From the NCBI GenBank assembly GCA_916720285.1, contig CAKAQP010000050.1, positions 1 to 13,121 on the forward strand: DNA of 13,121 nt, given 5' to 3'. This document shows, one piece after another, positions 7,435 to 13,121 of the stretch. Position 1 is the first letter of the stretch, and every line of letters begins with the position of its first letter. Made by a program: the position numbers and the translations under genes. This DNA comes from an uncultured Lachnoanaerobaculum sp. (GTDB lineage: Bacteria; Bacillota; Clostridia; Lachnospirales; Lachnospiraceae). A model generated the notes under the pieces. It was given only the letters and a program-made list of their open reading frames with translations, was not told the origin of the DNA and searched no databases.

Positions 7435-7584
7435 TCAAAACTCTATATGTTTCTTTCCTGCCAGCAGTCTTGCTCCGTTTACAATGGACATAACACCTGT
7501 AGCAACACCTACAACTATCATTATCACACCTATAGCAATTCCTGCTACGCCACAGAATTTCATAAGTTTATATGTCTTTTCCAT
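7435..7584 (-). CDS. Small single-pass membrane protein, 49 residues
   Basis: This short ORF reads MEKTYKLMKFCGVAGIAIG and continues through a Gly/Val/Ile-rich hydrophobic segment (about 11-36) to a basic tail ending GKKHIEF. Three things argue that it is translated: a strong GGAGG four bases before the ATG (7589-7593), a position that exactly fills the pyrE to vanZ-like gap, and a stop codon one base from the vanZ-like ATG. The GxxxG-like spacing of glycines in the helix would suit helix packing. I do not recognise a family name. It begins 17 bp after the pyrE stop and is the first of four packed genes between the pyr and pur groups. Similar short proteins are easily missed by gene callers. 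Confidence 0.8.
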   Translation of the reverse strand: MEKTYKLMKFCGVAGIAIGVIMIVVGVATGVMSIVNGARLLAGKKHIEF

Positions 7585-7601
7585 CTTTCCTCCGCCGGAT
7601 T

Positions 7602-8273
7602 TTATTTTACTCCGTAAATCTTGTAGTAGTCATCTATGGCGGCCTTTAATTTATCATCTATGATAATTCTTCCGCCCACTTCTTTATTATAAAGATACTC
7701 TACAACTTCATTCATTGTAACGATGGCTGTAGTCTTTATACCGTATTTTTCACTTATCTCCACAAGTGCTGACTTATCACCCTGTCCTCTTTCGCATCTG
7801 TCCACACTTACTACAAGACCGAGCACATCTACATTTCCCTGTGCCTTTATAATAGGCAAAGTCTCCTCAATAGATGTTCCTGCTGTGGTCACATCCTCTA
7901 TTATAACGATCTTATCCCCGTCTTTAATAGGTGAACCGAGTAAAATGCCTGTATCTCCATGATCTTTTACTTCTTTTCTGTTTGAACAGTATTTTACATC
8001 CACTCCCTCTTCGCCAAGTGCCATTGATGTTGCAACACTGAGAGGAATACCCTTGTATGCAGGTCCGAAAAGAATATCGAAATTATCACCGAAAGCACCT
8101 CTTATAGCCTTTGCGTAATACTTTCCGAGCTTACTAAGCTGTGCTCCGCTTCTGTAAAATCCCGTATTAACAAAGAACGGAGTCTTTCTTCCGCTCTTTG
8201 TCACAAAGTCACCGAACTTTAAAACTTCACATTCTATCATAAAATCAATAAATTCTTTTTTGTAGTTTTCCAT
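7602..8273 (-). CDS. pyrE: Orotate phosphoribosyltransferase
   Basis: PyrE condenses orotate with PRPP to OMP, the fifth step of UMP synthesis. The 223-residue protein carries the type I phosphoribosyltransferase PRPP loop VIIEDVTTAGTS (123-134), where a Glu-Asp pair replaces the usual Asp-Asp. It also has LKFGDFVTKSGRKTPFFVNTGFY (18-40) and the flexible catalytic-loop region SNRKEVKDHGDTG (97-109). The frame is open to a TTG at 8288, but the ATG at 8273 has GGAG exactly five bases upstream and gives a family-like N-terminus, so it is preferred. It lies 19 bp downstream of pyrD and is the last pyrimidine gene of the operon. Confidence 0.97.
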   Translation of the reverse strand: MENYKKEFIDFMIECEVLKFGDFVTKSGRKTPFFVNTGFYRSGAQLSKLGKYYAKAIRGAFGDNFDILFGPAYKGIPLSVATSMALGEEGVDVKYCSNRKEVKDHGDTGILLGSPIKDGDKIVIIEDVTTAGTSIEETLPIIKAQGNVDVLGLVVSVDRCERGQGDKSALVEISEKYGIKTTAIVTMNEVVEYLYNKEVGGRIIIDDKLKAAIDDYYKIYGVK

Positions 8274-8292
8274 AAATTCTCCATTCAAAGGT

Positions 8293-9198
8293 TTATTTTA
8301 CCAAACCTATAATCTCGTTTACATCTTTAAATCCGTTATTTTCAAGATATTTCTCAATACCTTCAGCTATCTCAATACTTGCATTGGGATTTATAAAATT
8401 TGCGGTTCCAACACTTACCATTGTGGCACCTGCAAGCATAAATTCTATGGCATCCTCAAAGGTAGATATACCTCCCATACCTATTATAGGTATCTTAACA
8501 GCATTTGCCACCTGATATACCATTCTGAGAGCAATCGGCTTAATGGCAGGTCCTGACATTCCGCCTGTCTTATTTGCTATTGCAAAGCATCTCTTATTTA
8601 TATCTATCTTCATACCGGTGATTGTATTTATAAGTGAAAGCGCATCGCTTCCTGCAGCCTCGGCGGCCTTTGCAATCTCGGTTATATCTGTAACATTCGG
8701 TGAAAGCTTCATGATAATAGGCTTCTTTGAATGGGCCTTCATCTGCTTTGTGATCTCACTGACGCTCTCAACATTTGTACCGAAAGCAATACCCCCATGT
8801 GATACATTCGGACATGATATATTGATTTCAAACATATCCACATCCTCATCTGAAAGTCTTTCAACGGTTTCAATATAGTCCTCAACACTTCTTCCGCAGA
8901 CATTTACTATTATCTTTGTATCCTTTTCTTTAAGGAATTTCAAATCTCTTTCGATAAATGTGTCAACTCCGGGGTTTTGAAGGCCGATAGCATTTAACAT
9001 ACCGCCATAGACTTCCGCAATTCTCGGTGTAGGATTTCCCTCCCATGGGATATTTGCAACACCCTTTGTAGTCACCGCACCGAGTCTGTTTATATCCACA
9101 AGGTCTGCAAACTCTTCACCATGTCCGAAGGTTCCGCTGGCAACCGTCACAGGATTTTTAAACTCCACTCCTGCAATCTTTACTTTTGTATTTATCAT
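8293..9198 (-). CDS. pyrD: Dihydroorotate dehydrogenase class 1B, catalytic subunit
   Basis: This FMN enzyme oxidises dihydroorotate to orotate and passes electrons to the PyrK subunit and on to NAD+. The 301-residue TIM-barrel protein has ASGTFGHG (20-27), NAIGLQNPG (69-77), and the class 1 active-site NISCPNV (126-132) with catalytic Cys129. It also has KLSPNVTDI (164-172), TGGMSGPAIKP (211-221) and the phosphate-binding GMGGIS (240-245). The active-site cysteine rather than serine, and the adjacent pyrK, place it in class 1B, the soluble NAD-linked type suited to anaerobes. The ATG overlaps the pyrK stop by four bases (ATGA), and GGAGG lies inside the end of pyrK, consistent with coupled synthesis of the two subunits. 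Confidence 0.98.
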   Translation of the reverse strand: MINTKVKIAGVEFKNPVTVASGTFGHGEEFADLVDINRLGAVTTKGVANIPWEGNPTPRIAEVYGGMLNAIGLQNPGVDTFIERDLKFLKEKDTKIIVNVCGRSVEDYIETVERLSDEDVDMFEINISCPNVSHGGIAFGTNVESVSEITKQMKAHSKKPIIMKLSPNVTDITEIAKAAEAAGSDALSLINTITGMKIDINKRCFAIANKTGGMSGPAIKPIALRMVYQVANAVKIPIIGMGGISTFEDAIEFMLAGATMVSVGTANFINPNASIEIAEGIEKYLENNGFKDVNEIIGLVK

Positions 9199-9959
9199 AG
9201 TTCCACCTCCGAAGCATTGAATACCGGCCCTTCAGTACAAACTCTTTTATTTTTTACCTTGGAGTGGCTGTCAATATCACTTGACTTACATGTACAAGCA
9301 AGACATGCACCTATTCCGCATGCCATCTTCTCTTCCAATGAAAGGAAACATTCTATATTATTTTCAGCCGCATATCTTTTTATGGCTCTAAGCATCGGAG
9401 TAGGTCCGCAGGCGAGAATCCTTTTTGCACTCAAGTTATTTTCTCTTATTGCATCAAGCACATTACCCTTTGTACCTATACTTCCGTCTTCACTGGCAAT
9501 ATATACTTTTCCGTAGCTTTCAAGTTCATTTGCAAGGAAAGTATCACTGTCTCTAAATCCCAGTACAATTATCTTCTCACCCTCTGTCTGCTTTGCAGTT
9601 TCAAGCATCGGAGGTATTCCTATACCTCCTCCTATAAGGATAGTAGACTTTGAATCTGTAGGGAAACCGTTTCCAAGAGGCCCCAAAACTTTGATATCAT
9701 CTCCGGTTTTTAAGTTTGAAAATTCCTTTGTTCCGGTATTTTCACCTGTAACTCTGTACACAAGCCTTATAGAGTCTTTTCCTACCTCACATATACTTAT
9801 AGGTCTTGGTAAAAGCTTTGAAGGGTCCTTTGTATATACATTTACAAATTGTCCCGGCTTTGTGGTCTTTGCTATATCTGTCTTTATCCAAATCGAATAA
9901 ATATCTTTACTCAGTTCGTCCTGGGAAAGTACCTTCCCATTATCCATTATCTTTGTCAT
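9195..9959 (-). CDS. pyrK: Dihydroorotate dehydrogenase electron-transfer subunit
   Basis: PyrK carries FAD and a [2Fe-2S] cluster and relays electrons from the PyrD FMN to NAD+. The 254-residue protein belongs to the ferredoxin-reductase superfamily. It has the flavin-binding RPISI (52-56), GPLGNGF (93-99), nucleotide-binding GGGIGIPPM (110-118) and CGPTPM (184-189). The C-terminal cluster site has Cys214, Cys219, Cys222 and Cys241, in EEKMACGIGACLACTC and RVCTEGPVF. The start at 9959 has only a weak GA-rich ribosome-binding site (AGAGAAGTG), but it lies 11 bp after pyrF, so reinitiation is plausible. An ATG four codons further in (9947) is the alternative. It is followed by pyrD with a four-base overlap. 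Confidence 0.97.
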   Translation of the reverse strand: MTKIMDNGKVLSQDELSKDIYSIWIKTDIAKTTKPGQFVNVYTKDPSKLLPRPISICEVGKDSIRLVYRVTGENTGTKEFSNLKTGDDIKVLGPLGNGFPTDSKSTILIGGGIGIPPMLETAKQTEGEKIIVLGFRDSDTFLANELESYGKVYIASEDGSIGTKGNVLDAIRENNLSAKRILACGPTPMLRAIKRYAAENNIECFLSLEEKMACGIGACLACTCKSSDIDSHSKVKNKRVCTEGPVFNASEVEL

Positions 9960-9970
9960 TTCACTTCTCT

Positions 9971-10879
9971 TTATAAAACTCTGTTTATATCTGTTATCAT
10001 ATCCTTTACAGCCGCTCTTGCCGCATCACCAAACTCAAGTGAAGCATATTTTTCCTGCTTATATGCGGCTATGATTCCTCTGGAAGAATTTACTACCGCA
10101 CCAAGTCCGTCTTTATTAAAGCATGGCTTTAAATCCTCGGCTGTTCCTCCCTGTGCACCGTATCCCGGAACAAGGAAGAAAGTATTCGGCATCTTTTCTC
10201 TAAGTATTGCACTCATCTTAGGATATGTTGCACCCACTACGGCGCCTACATTTGAATAATCTCCGTCCATGCTCATAGCACCCCATTCACAGGTCTTCTT
10301 TGCTACAAGTTCATAAAGAGGTGTTCCGTCTATCAGCTGATCCTGGAATTCACCGCTTGAAGGATTTGAAGTCTTTACAAGTACAAATATACCTTTATTC
10401 TCACTGTTACATACATCTATAAAAGGCTTCACACCGTCTGTACCGAGATATGGATTTACAGTTACAAAATCCGTATCAAATCCTACTATTTTTTCGCCCA
10501 ATACATCACTTACTCCGATATGTGCCTTTGCATAAGCAAGTGAAGTTGAACCTATATCTCCTCTTTTTGCATCACCGATAACAAGTAAGCCCTTTTCCTT
10601 GGCATACTCGACTGTTTTTTGGTAAGCAATCATTCCCTCTATACCGAACTCCTCATACATAGCTATCTGAGGTTTTACTGAAGGAATAAGATCATAGGTC
10701 TTGTCAATTATCTCTTTGTTGAACTCAAAGAAAGCTTCTCCTATAGCCTTTGTGGTTTTTCCGTATTTCTTTATCTTCTCATCTAGTATATAATCCGGTA
10801 TATGTGAAATAAGCGGATCTAAACCTACACATATAGGGGCATTTGTTTGCTTGATTTTTTCAATAAGTTTTGCAATCAT
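9971..10879 (-). CDS. pyrF: Orotidine-5'-phosphate decarboxylase (long, type 2 form)
   Basis: PyrF decarboxylates OMP to UMP, the last step of the pathway. At 302 residues it is the long form found in many Clostridia and Actinobacteria, not the roughly 230-residue E. coli/Bacillus form. Motifs are CVGLDP (17-22), the catalytic DAKRGDIGST (103-112) with Asp103, Lys105 and Asp108, KTSNPSSGEFQD (169-180), VPGYGAQGG (237-245) and VNSSRG (263-268). The frame is open to an ATG at 10933, but that extension would run through the promoter. The ATG at 10879 has AGGAG (10885-10889) five bases upstream and fits the family N-terminus. It is the first gene of the pyrF-K-D-E operon and is divergent from the GNAT genes. 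Confidence 0.97.
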   Translation of the reverse strand: MIAKLIEKIKQTNAPICVGLDPLISHIPDYILDEKIKKYGKTTKAIGEAFFEFNKEIIDKTYDLIPSVKPQIAMYEEFGIEGMIAYQKTVEYAKEKGLLVIGDAKRGDIGSTSLAYAKAHIGVSDVLGEKIVGFDTDFVTVNPYLGTDGVKPFIDVCNSENKGIFVLVKTSNPSSGEFQDQLIDGTPLYELVAKKTCEWGAMSMDGDYSNVGAVVGATYPKMSAILREKMPNTFFLVPGYGAQGGTAEDLKPCFNKDGLGAVVNSSRGIIAAYKQEKYASLEFGDAARAAVKDMITDINRVL

Positions 10880-10893
10880 ATTTTCTCCTAAGA

Positions 10894-10904
10894 GCCCTTT
10901 GGGC
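10894..10904 (-). promoter_or_regulatory. Short GC hairpin in the pyrF leader
   Basis: GCCC-AAA-GGGC forms a four-base-pair, three-base-loop hairpin just upstream of the AGGAG site of pyrF, in a leader of only about 36 nt. It could modulate ribosome access or protect the 5' end. It is too small to be a PyrR-type attenuator and is not followed by a T tract. The symmetry is clear, but its significance is uncertain. Confidence 0.25.
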
Positions 10905-10916
10905 ATAATTATGTTT

Positions 10917-10946
10917 TTAAAAGTATAACACATATACCCGTATTAT
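10917..10946 (+). promoter_or_regulatory. Possible promoter of the GNAT gene pair, overlapping the pyr promoter
   Basis: TTAAAA (10917-10922) and TATTAT (10941-10946) are 18 bp apart on the plus strand. They would start transcription near 10953, a short leader that contains GGAG and leads to the ATG at 10975. The -35 matches poorly. It almost completely overlaps the divergent pyr promoter, so the two could compete for polymerase. Confidence 0.4.
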
Positions 10947-10951
10947 TTCAA
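10922..10951 (-). promoter_or_regulatory. Sigma-A-like promoter of the pyrFKDE operon
   Basis: On the minus strand, -35 TTGAAA (10946-10951) and -10 TATACT (10922-10927) are 18 bp apart, each matching consensus at five of six bases. A TGT immediately before the -10 makes an extended -10 element. The predicted transcript starts near 10915, giving a leader of about 36 nt before pyrF. Confidence 0.8.
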
Positions 10952-10974
10952 TAAATGAGAGGCTGGAGATTGCC

Positions 10975-11352
10975 ATGAATATAATAAAAACAAGAGATTT
11001 ATCAGAAAATATGATAAATCAAATAAATTCCATAGTTGAAGCCCAGGATAGGGAGTATCACCTTCCGCTTTATTTTGATTTCAGTGATGAGAGATGTGTA
11101 TATTATCTTTGTTATAAAGGTAAAAATCTTATGTCCGTTTTGGCTTTATTTGAAATAGACGATAATATTTATGAGATAATAGCTTTTACAGATACAGCTA
11201 ACAGAAAAAAAGGTTATTTCAAAACTCTGATAGACTACCTATATACTGATTTGAAAACCGGTACAGAGCTTTCTTTTATATGTGAAAGAAACTTTTTACC
11301 TGCAATTGAATGTGCAAAGAAGCTCTCATTTGACTATGTACAGAAACTATGA
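10975..11352 (+). CDS. GNAT-fold acetyltransferase-like protein, first of two overlapping ORFs
   Basis: This 125-residue protein looks like a short or degenerate GNAT domain. It has the strand pair YYLCYKGKNLMSVLALFEIDD, an acetyl-CoA loop-like segment in TANRKKGYFKTLIDYL (74-89), and a C-terminal ICERNFLPAIECAKKLSFDY resembling the GNAT motif B helix. A full GNAT domain is usually about 150 residues. The start at 10975 has GGAG six bases upstream. The stop overlaps the ATG of the next GNAT ORF as ATGA. Together the two ORFs have the order and size of tandem-GNAT proteins of about 245 residues that I associate with Lachnospiraceae, so this may be the N-terminal half of a split gene. Its substrate is unknown. 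Confidence 0.7.
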   Translation: MNIIKTRDLSENMINQINSIVEAQDREYHLPLYFDFSDERCVYYLCYKGKNLMSVLALFEIDDNIYEIIAFTDTANRKKGYFKTLIDYLYTDLKTGTELSFICERNFLPAIECAKKLSFDYVQKL

Positions 11353-11714
11353 TGGAACTTGACTTGTCCACATATTCGGGCAATGAGTTACCTGATATCG
11401 ACATTTATGAGGAAGAAGATAACATTTTCTATATTTATTATAAGGATGAAGAAATAGGTTCATTCAGTTTTTATACTTTTAACTTTGATACCGGCGATAT
11501 CTATTTCCACAGTTTTAATATATATGATGAATATCAAAATAAAGGACTTGGAAAACTGTCTATGAGAGCAATACTTTTATTTTTAAAGAATATCGGAAAA
11601 ACAAAGATTCATTTGCAACTGCTCTTGGAAAATACACCTGCATATAAAATATACACAGACTTGGGATTTAGCATTTCAAGTGAGATAAGCTATTACAAAA
11701 AATTTATACAGTAA
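11349..11714 (+). CDS. GNAT-family acetyltransferase, second of two overlapping ORFs
   Basis: This 121-residue protein is the more canonical GNAT domain. It has a beta-rich core (IYYKDEEIGSFSFYTF, IYFHSFNIYDEYQ), the acetyl-CoA pyrophosphate loop QNKGLGKL (63-70), and LENTPAYKIYTDLGF (93-107), the motif B Asn...Tyr...Gly-Phe pattern. Its ATG lies in the stop of the preceding ORF (ATGA), and there is no ribosome-binding site of its own (the upstream bases read TACAGAAACT). Translation must depend on reinitiation, a frameshift or an undetected error. The offset between the frames is a single base, so a one-base insertion would fuse the two ORFs into a tandem-GNAT protein. GNATs acetylate amines on small molecules or proteins; the target here cannot be inferred. 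Confidence 0.8.
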   Translation: MMELDLSTYSGNELPDIDIYEEEDNIFYIYYKDEEIGSFSFYTFNFDTGDIYFHSFNIYDEYQNKGLGKLSMRAILLFLKNIGKTKIHLQLLLENTPAYKIYTDLGFSISSEISYYKKFIQ

Positions 11715-11735
11715 TATATTCTTTAAGTTTATATA

Positions 11736-11764
11736 TTGCCATTTGTATTTATAAATGTTATCAT
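11736..11764 (+). promoter_or_regulatory. Sigma-A-like promoter of the ZIP transporter gene
   Basis: TTGCCA (11736-11741) and TATCAT (11759-11764) are separated by exactly 17 bp, with TGT directly before the -10 as an extended element. It lies downstream of the GNAT stop and upstream of the ZIP gene, giving a leader of about 50 nt, so the transporter is probably transcribed on its own. Confidence 0.7.
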
Positions 11765-11772
11765 ATGAACAT
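11755..11772. promoter_or_regulatory. Interrupted palindrome over the ZIP gene -10 element
   Basis: ATGTT and AACAT form a five-base inverted repeat separated by eight bases. It spans the -10 hexamer and the likely transcription start, a typical place for a repressor to bind. It does not match the Zur, Fur or MntR boxes I know. It may be a metal-responsive operator or chance in AT-rich DNA. Confidence 0.25.
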
Positions 11773-11794
11773 ATTAATAGTGTGCAATCAAATT

Positions 11795-11811
11795 TATATT
11801 AATCTAATATA
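11795..11811. promoter_or_regulatory. 17-base inverted repeat abutting the ZIP gene ribosome-binding site
   Basis: TATATTA-ATC-TAATATA is a perfect seven-base inverted repeat with a three-base centre. It ends at the first base of AGGAGGTG, the strongest ribosome-binding site in the window. As DNA it could be an operator; as RNA the stem is AU-only with a tight loop, hence weak. The function is inferred. Confidence 0.3.
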
Positions 11812-11823
11812 GGAGGTGAATTT

Positions 11824-12612
11824 ATGTTATATGAAGCAATACAAGGAATATTTATTCCTTTTGTAGGTACATCATTAGGTGCTGCAGGTGTACTTTTTAT
11901 GAAAAACGGACTGAGCAGAAGTGTTCAAAGAGCACTGACAGGCTTTGCCGCAGGTGTTATGGTGGCCGCATCCGTCTGGAGTCTTATAATTCCGGCTATT
12001 GAACAGATGGAAGAATCAGGTGCAGGCAGGCTCAGCTTTCTTCCGGCATTTATAGGCTTTTGGCTCGGAACCTTATTCTTACTGAGTCTTGACCATATAA
12101 TTCCTCATTTGCATATGTATGCAAATAAAGCTGAGGGTAGAAAAAGTAAGCTTGCAAGAACAACTATGATGGTACTTGCAGTTACTCTTCACAACATACC
12201 TGAGGGAATGGCAGTCGGTATAGTATATGCAGGATTTTTAAACGGAAAAATAGGTATATCCGCAGGAGCTGCTCTCGCACTCTCTCTTGGTATCGCTATT
12301 CAAAACTTCCCTGAAGGTGCCATTATATCAATGCCACTTCATGCAGAAGGAGAAAGTAAAATGAAAGCACTATTCTATGGTATACTCTCAGGTGCGGTAG
12401 AACCTGTAGCAGCCCTGATAATGCTTGGAGCATCAAATATTTTTATCCCCGTGATGCCATATCTTCTAAGCTTTGCGGCAGGAGCTATGATGTATGTTGT
12501 AGTTGAGGAACTTATCCCTGAAATGAGCGAAGGGGAACATTCAAATATAGGAGTTATATTATTTGCCTTCGGATTTACAGTGATGATGGCACTGGATGTG
12601 GCTCTAAGCTAA
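11824..12612 (+). CDS. ZIP-family divalent metal transporter (GufA/ZupT type)
   Basis: This 262-residue polytopic membrane protein of the ZIP family normally imports zinc or other divalent metals. There are about eight hydrophobic segments, with a short His-containing stretch (HIIPHLHMYANKAEGRKSK, 91-109) after the third. The metal-site helices read LHNIPEG (122-128) and IQNFPEG (159-165), then Glu193 in SGAVEPVAAL and VVEELIPEM (227-234). His123, Asn124, Glu127, Gln160, Glu164 and Glu193 have the same spacing as the binuclear site of the Bordetella ZIP (H177, N178, E181, Q207, E211, E240), with Asn161 where that protein has Asp208. AGGAGGTG lies five bases before the ATG. The gene has its own promoter, a palindromic leader and a terminator directly after it. 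Zinc specificity is likely but unproven. Confidence 0.92.
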   Translation: MLYEAIQGIFIPFVGTSLGAAGVLFMKNGLSRSVQRALTGFAAGVMVAASVWSLIIPAIEQMEESGAGRLSFLPAFIGFWLGTLFLLSLDHIIPHLHMYANKAEGRKSKLARTTMMVLAVTLHNIPEGMAVGIVYAGFLNGKIGISAGAALALSLGIAIQNFPEGAIISMPLHAEGESKMKALFYGILSGAVEPVAALIMLGASNIFIPVMPYLLSFAAGAMMYVVVEELIPEMSEGEHSNIGVILFAFGFTVMMALDVALS

Positions 12613-12614
12613 AT

Positions 12615-12650
12615 ACAATAAAACACCGAACATGCCGGTGTTTTTATTGT
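12615..12650. terminator. Bidirectional intrinsic terminator after the ZIP gene
   Basis: ACAATAAA-ACACCG pairs with CGGTGT-TTTTATTGT around a seven-base loop, with one extra base in one arm. The GC core is flanked by A on one side and a run of five T on the other. It begins two bases after the ZIP stop codon. The symmetric A/T flanks let it also serve the minus-strand gene converging from 12,694. Confidence 0.85.
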
Positions 12651-12693
12651 ATAAGTACAGACTCAATAAACACTAACTTAACTTCAACTACAT

Positions 12694-13038
12694 TTAACTT
12701 CTTCCAATAATAGTATCCACTATTAGGGCTATAGCAAAAGCTACGCTGATTAAAATAGTCATAGCCGAGTATTTATCATAGATATATCCACTGTTAGTTA
12801 TAACTATATTGGCTGTAAATATAACTGCCAAAATACCTCTGTATAAAGTATGTCTTTTGTCGTCTTTATTCTTAATACTCTGCGTATCATTCACAAAAAA
12901 AAATGAAAAAAAACAATAAAAACTAAAAAAATGAAAAAATGCTACATAATCAAATACAAATCCTAAAAAACCTAACAATCCCAAGAATCCTAAATTTTTT
13001 TTAAATCTGTATGTTTTTTTATTCTCCAAATTTTCCAT
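12694..13038 (-). CDS. Small Phe-rich membrane protein, DUF3796-like
   Basis: This 114-residue protein resembles the DUF3796 family of small Firmicute membrane proteins. After KKTYRFKKN comes LGFLGLLGFLGFVFD (16-30) and a very Phe-rich stretch FFHFFSFYCFFSFFF (34-48). A charged loop (50-64) and two further hydrophobic segments (about 66-82 and 92-110) follow. The repeated GFLG pattern followed by clustered phenylalanines is the family look; the function is unknown. The frame opens with TTG at 13041, but the ATG at 13038 has GGGGGAG seven bases upstream and is preferred. It converges on the ZIP gene and shares its terminator. Family members are often paired with a small HTH regulator; here the upstream neighbour is cut by the window edge. 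Confidence 0.75.
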   Translation of the reverse strand: MENLENKKTYRFKKNLGFLGLLGFLGFVFDYVAFFHFFSFYCFFSFFFVNDTQSIKNKDDKRHTLYRGILAVIFTANIVITNSGYIYDKYSAMTILISVAFAIALIVDTIIGRS

Positions 13039-13058
13039 CAAAATTCTCCCCCATTAAA

Positions 13059-13121
13059 TTACATATTTTCTAATATAAGCTTTACATGTTCAGATAAATG
13101 AACTTTAAATTTTGTATGTTG
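13059..13121 (-). CDS. Possible C-terminus of an upstream gene (partial, 20 residues)
   Basis: Reading in from the right edge on the minus strand, one frame is open for 20 codons (QHTKFKVHLSEHVKLILENM) and stops at TAA, 20 bp before the DUF3796-like ATG. Its composition is amphipathic and protein-like, and the tight spacing would fit a two-gene operon. Twenty codons are too few to prove coding or to name a family. Confidence 0.35.
   Translation of the reverse strand, partial: QHTKFKVHLSEHVKLILENM

Noticed and set aside
8274..8288. TTG start for pyrE at 8288
   Set aside because: The ATG at 8273 has GGAG at five bases. The TTG extension would include that ribosome-binding site as coding sequence.
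8543..8878. 111-codon open frame on the plus strand opposite pyrD
   Set aside because: It lies entirely within pyrD, including the active-site region, and shows no independent coding signals.
10880..10933. Longer pyrF starting at the ATG at 10933
   Set aside because: The extension would overlap the -10 element and likely transcription start. The ATG at 10879 has AGGAG at five bases and matches the family start.
12900..12990. A/T-rich homopolymer runs (AAAAAAA blocks) as a repeat or regulatory array
   Set aside because: They are explained by Phe and Lys codons of the DUF3796-like gene on the minus strand.

Overview
The window is AT-rich bacterial chromosome with Gram-positive style signals: strong GGAGG ribosome-binding sites, sigma-A-like promoters, and tight operons with ATGA overlaps. 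Gene content points to an anaerobic Firmicute, most likely Lachnospiraceae. The reasons are the class 1B dihydroorotate dehydrogenase PyrD/PyrK, a long-form M29 aminopeptidase, a VanZ-like protein, small membrane proteins and a DUF3796-like protein. The family assignment is inference from protein flavour; no rRNA or marker gene is present.

Nearly everything left of 10,933 is on the minus strand and reads right to left. A convincing promoter (-35 TTGAAA, extended -10 TATACT, 10922-10951) drives pyrF-pyrK-pyrD-pyrE, the last steps of UMP synthesis (dihydroorotate to orotate to OMP to UMP). Without a clear break, the same strand continues into four tightly packed genes: a 49-residue single-pass membrane protein at 7435-7584, a VanZ-like protein, a 141-residue membrane protein and a 685-residue M29-family peptidase. 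A perfect 19-bp hairpin (4486-4531) separates these from purE-purM-purN-purD (steps of IMP synthesis). After a 103-bp gap with its own hairpin comes guaB (IMP to XMP), which runs off the left edge. The minus-strand block therefore joins pyrimidine synthesis, purine synthesis and the entry to GMP synthesis, with a cassette of unknown role in the middle. purF, purL, purH, purK, pyrB and pyrC are not in the window.

On the plus strand, divergent from pyrF, are two ATGA-overlapping half-size GNAT acetyltransferase ORFs that look like one tandem-GNAT protein split in two. Next is a monocistronic-looking ZIP/GufA metal transporter with its own extended -10 promoter, palindromic leader and a bidirectional terminator. 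At the right end, back on the minus strand, lies a small Phe-rich DUF3796-like membrane protein, preceded by what may be the last 20 codons of another gene.

No tRNA, rRNA, CRISPR array, insertion sequence or phage gene was seen. The most interesting items are the membrane-protein/peptidase cassette between the two nucleotide operons, the split tandem GNAT, the 19-bp hairpin and the palindromes before the ZIP gene.
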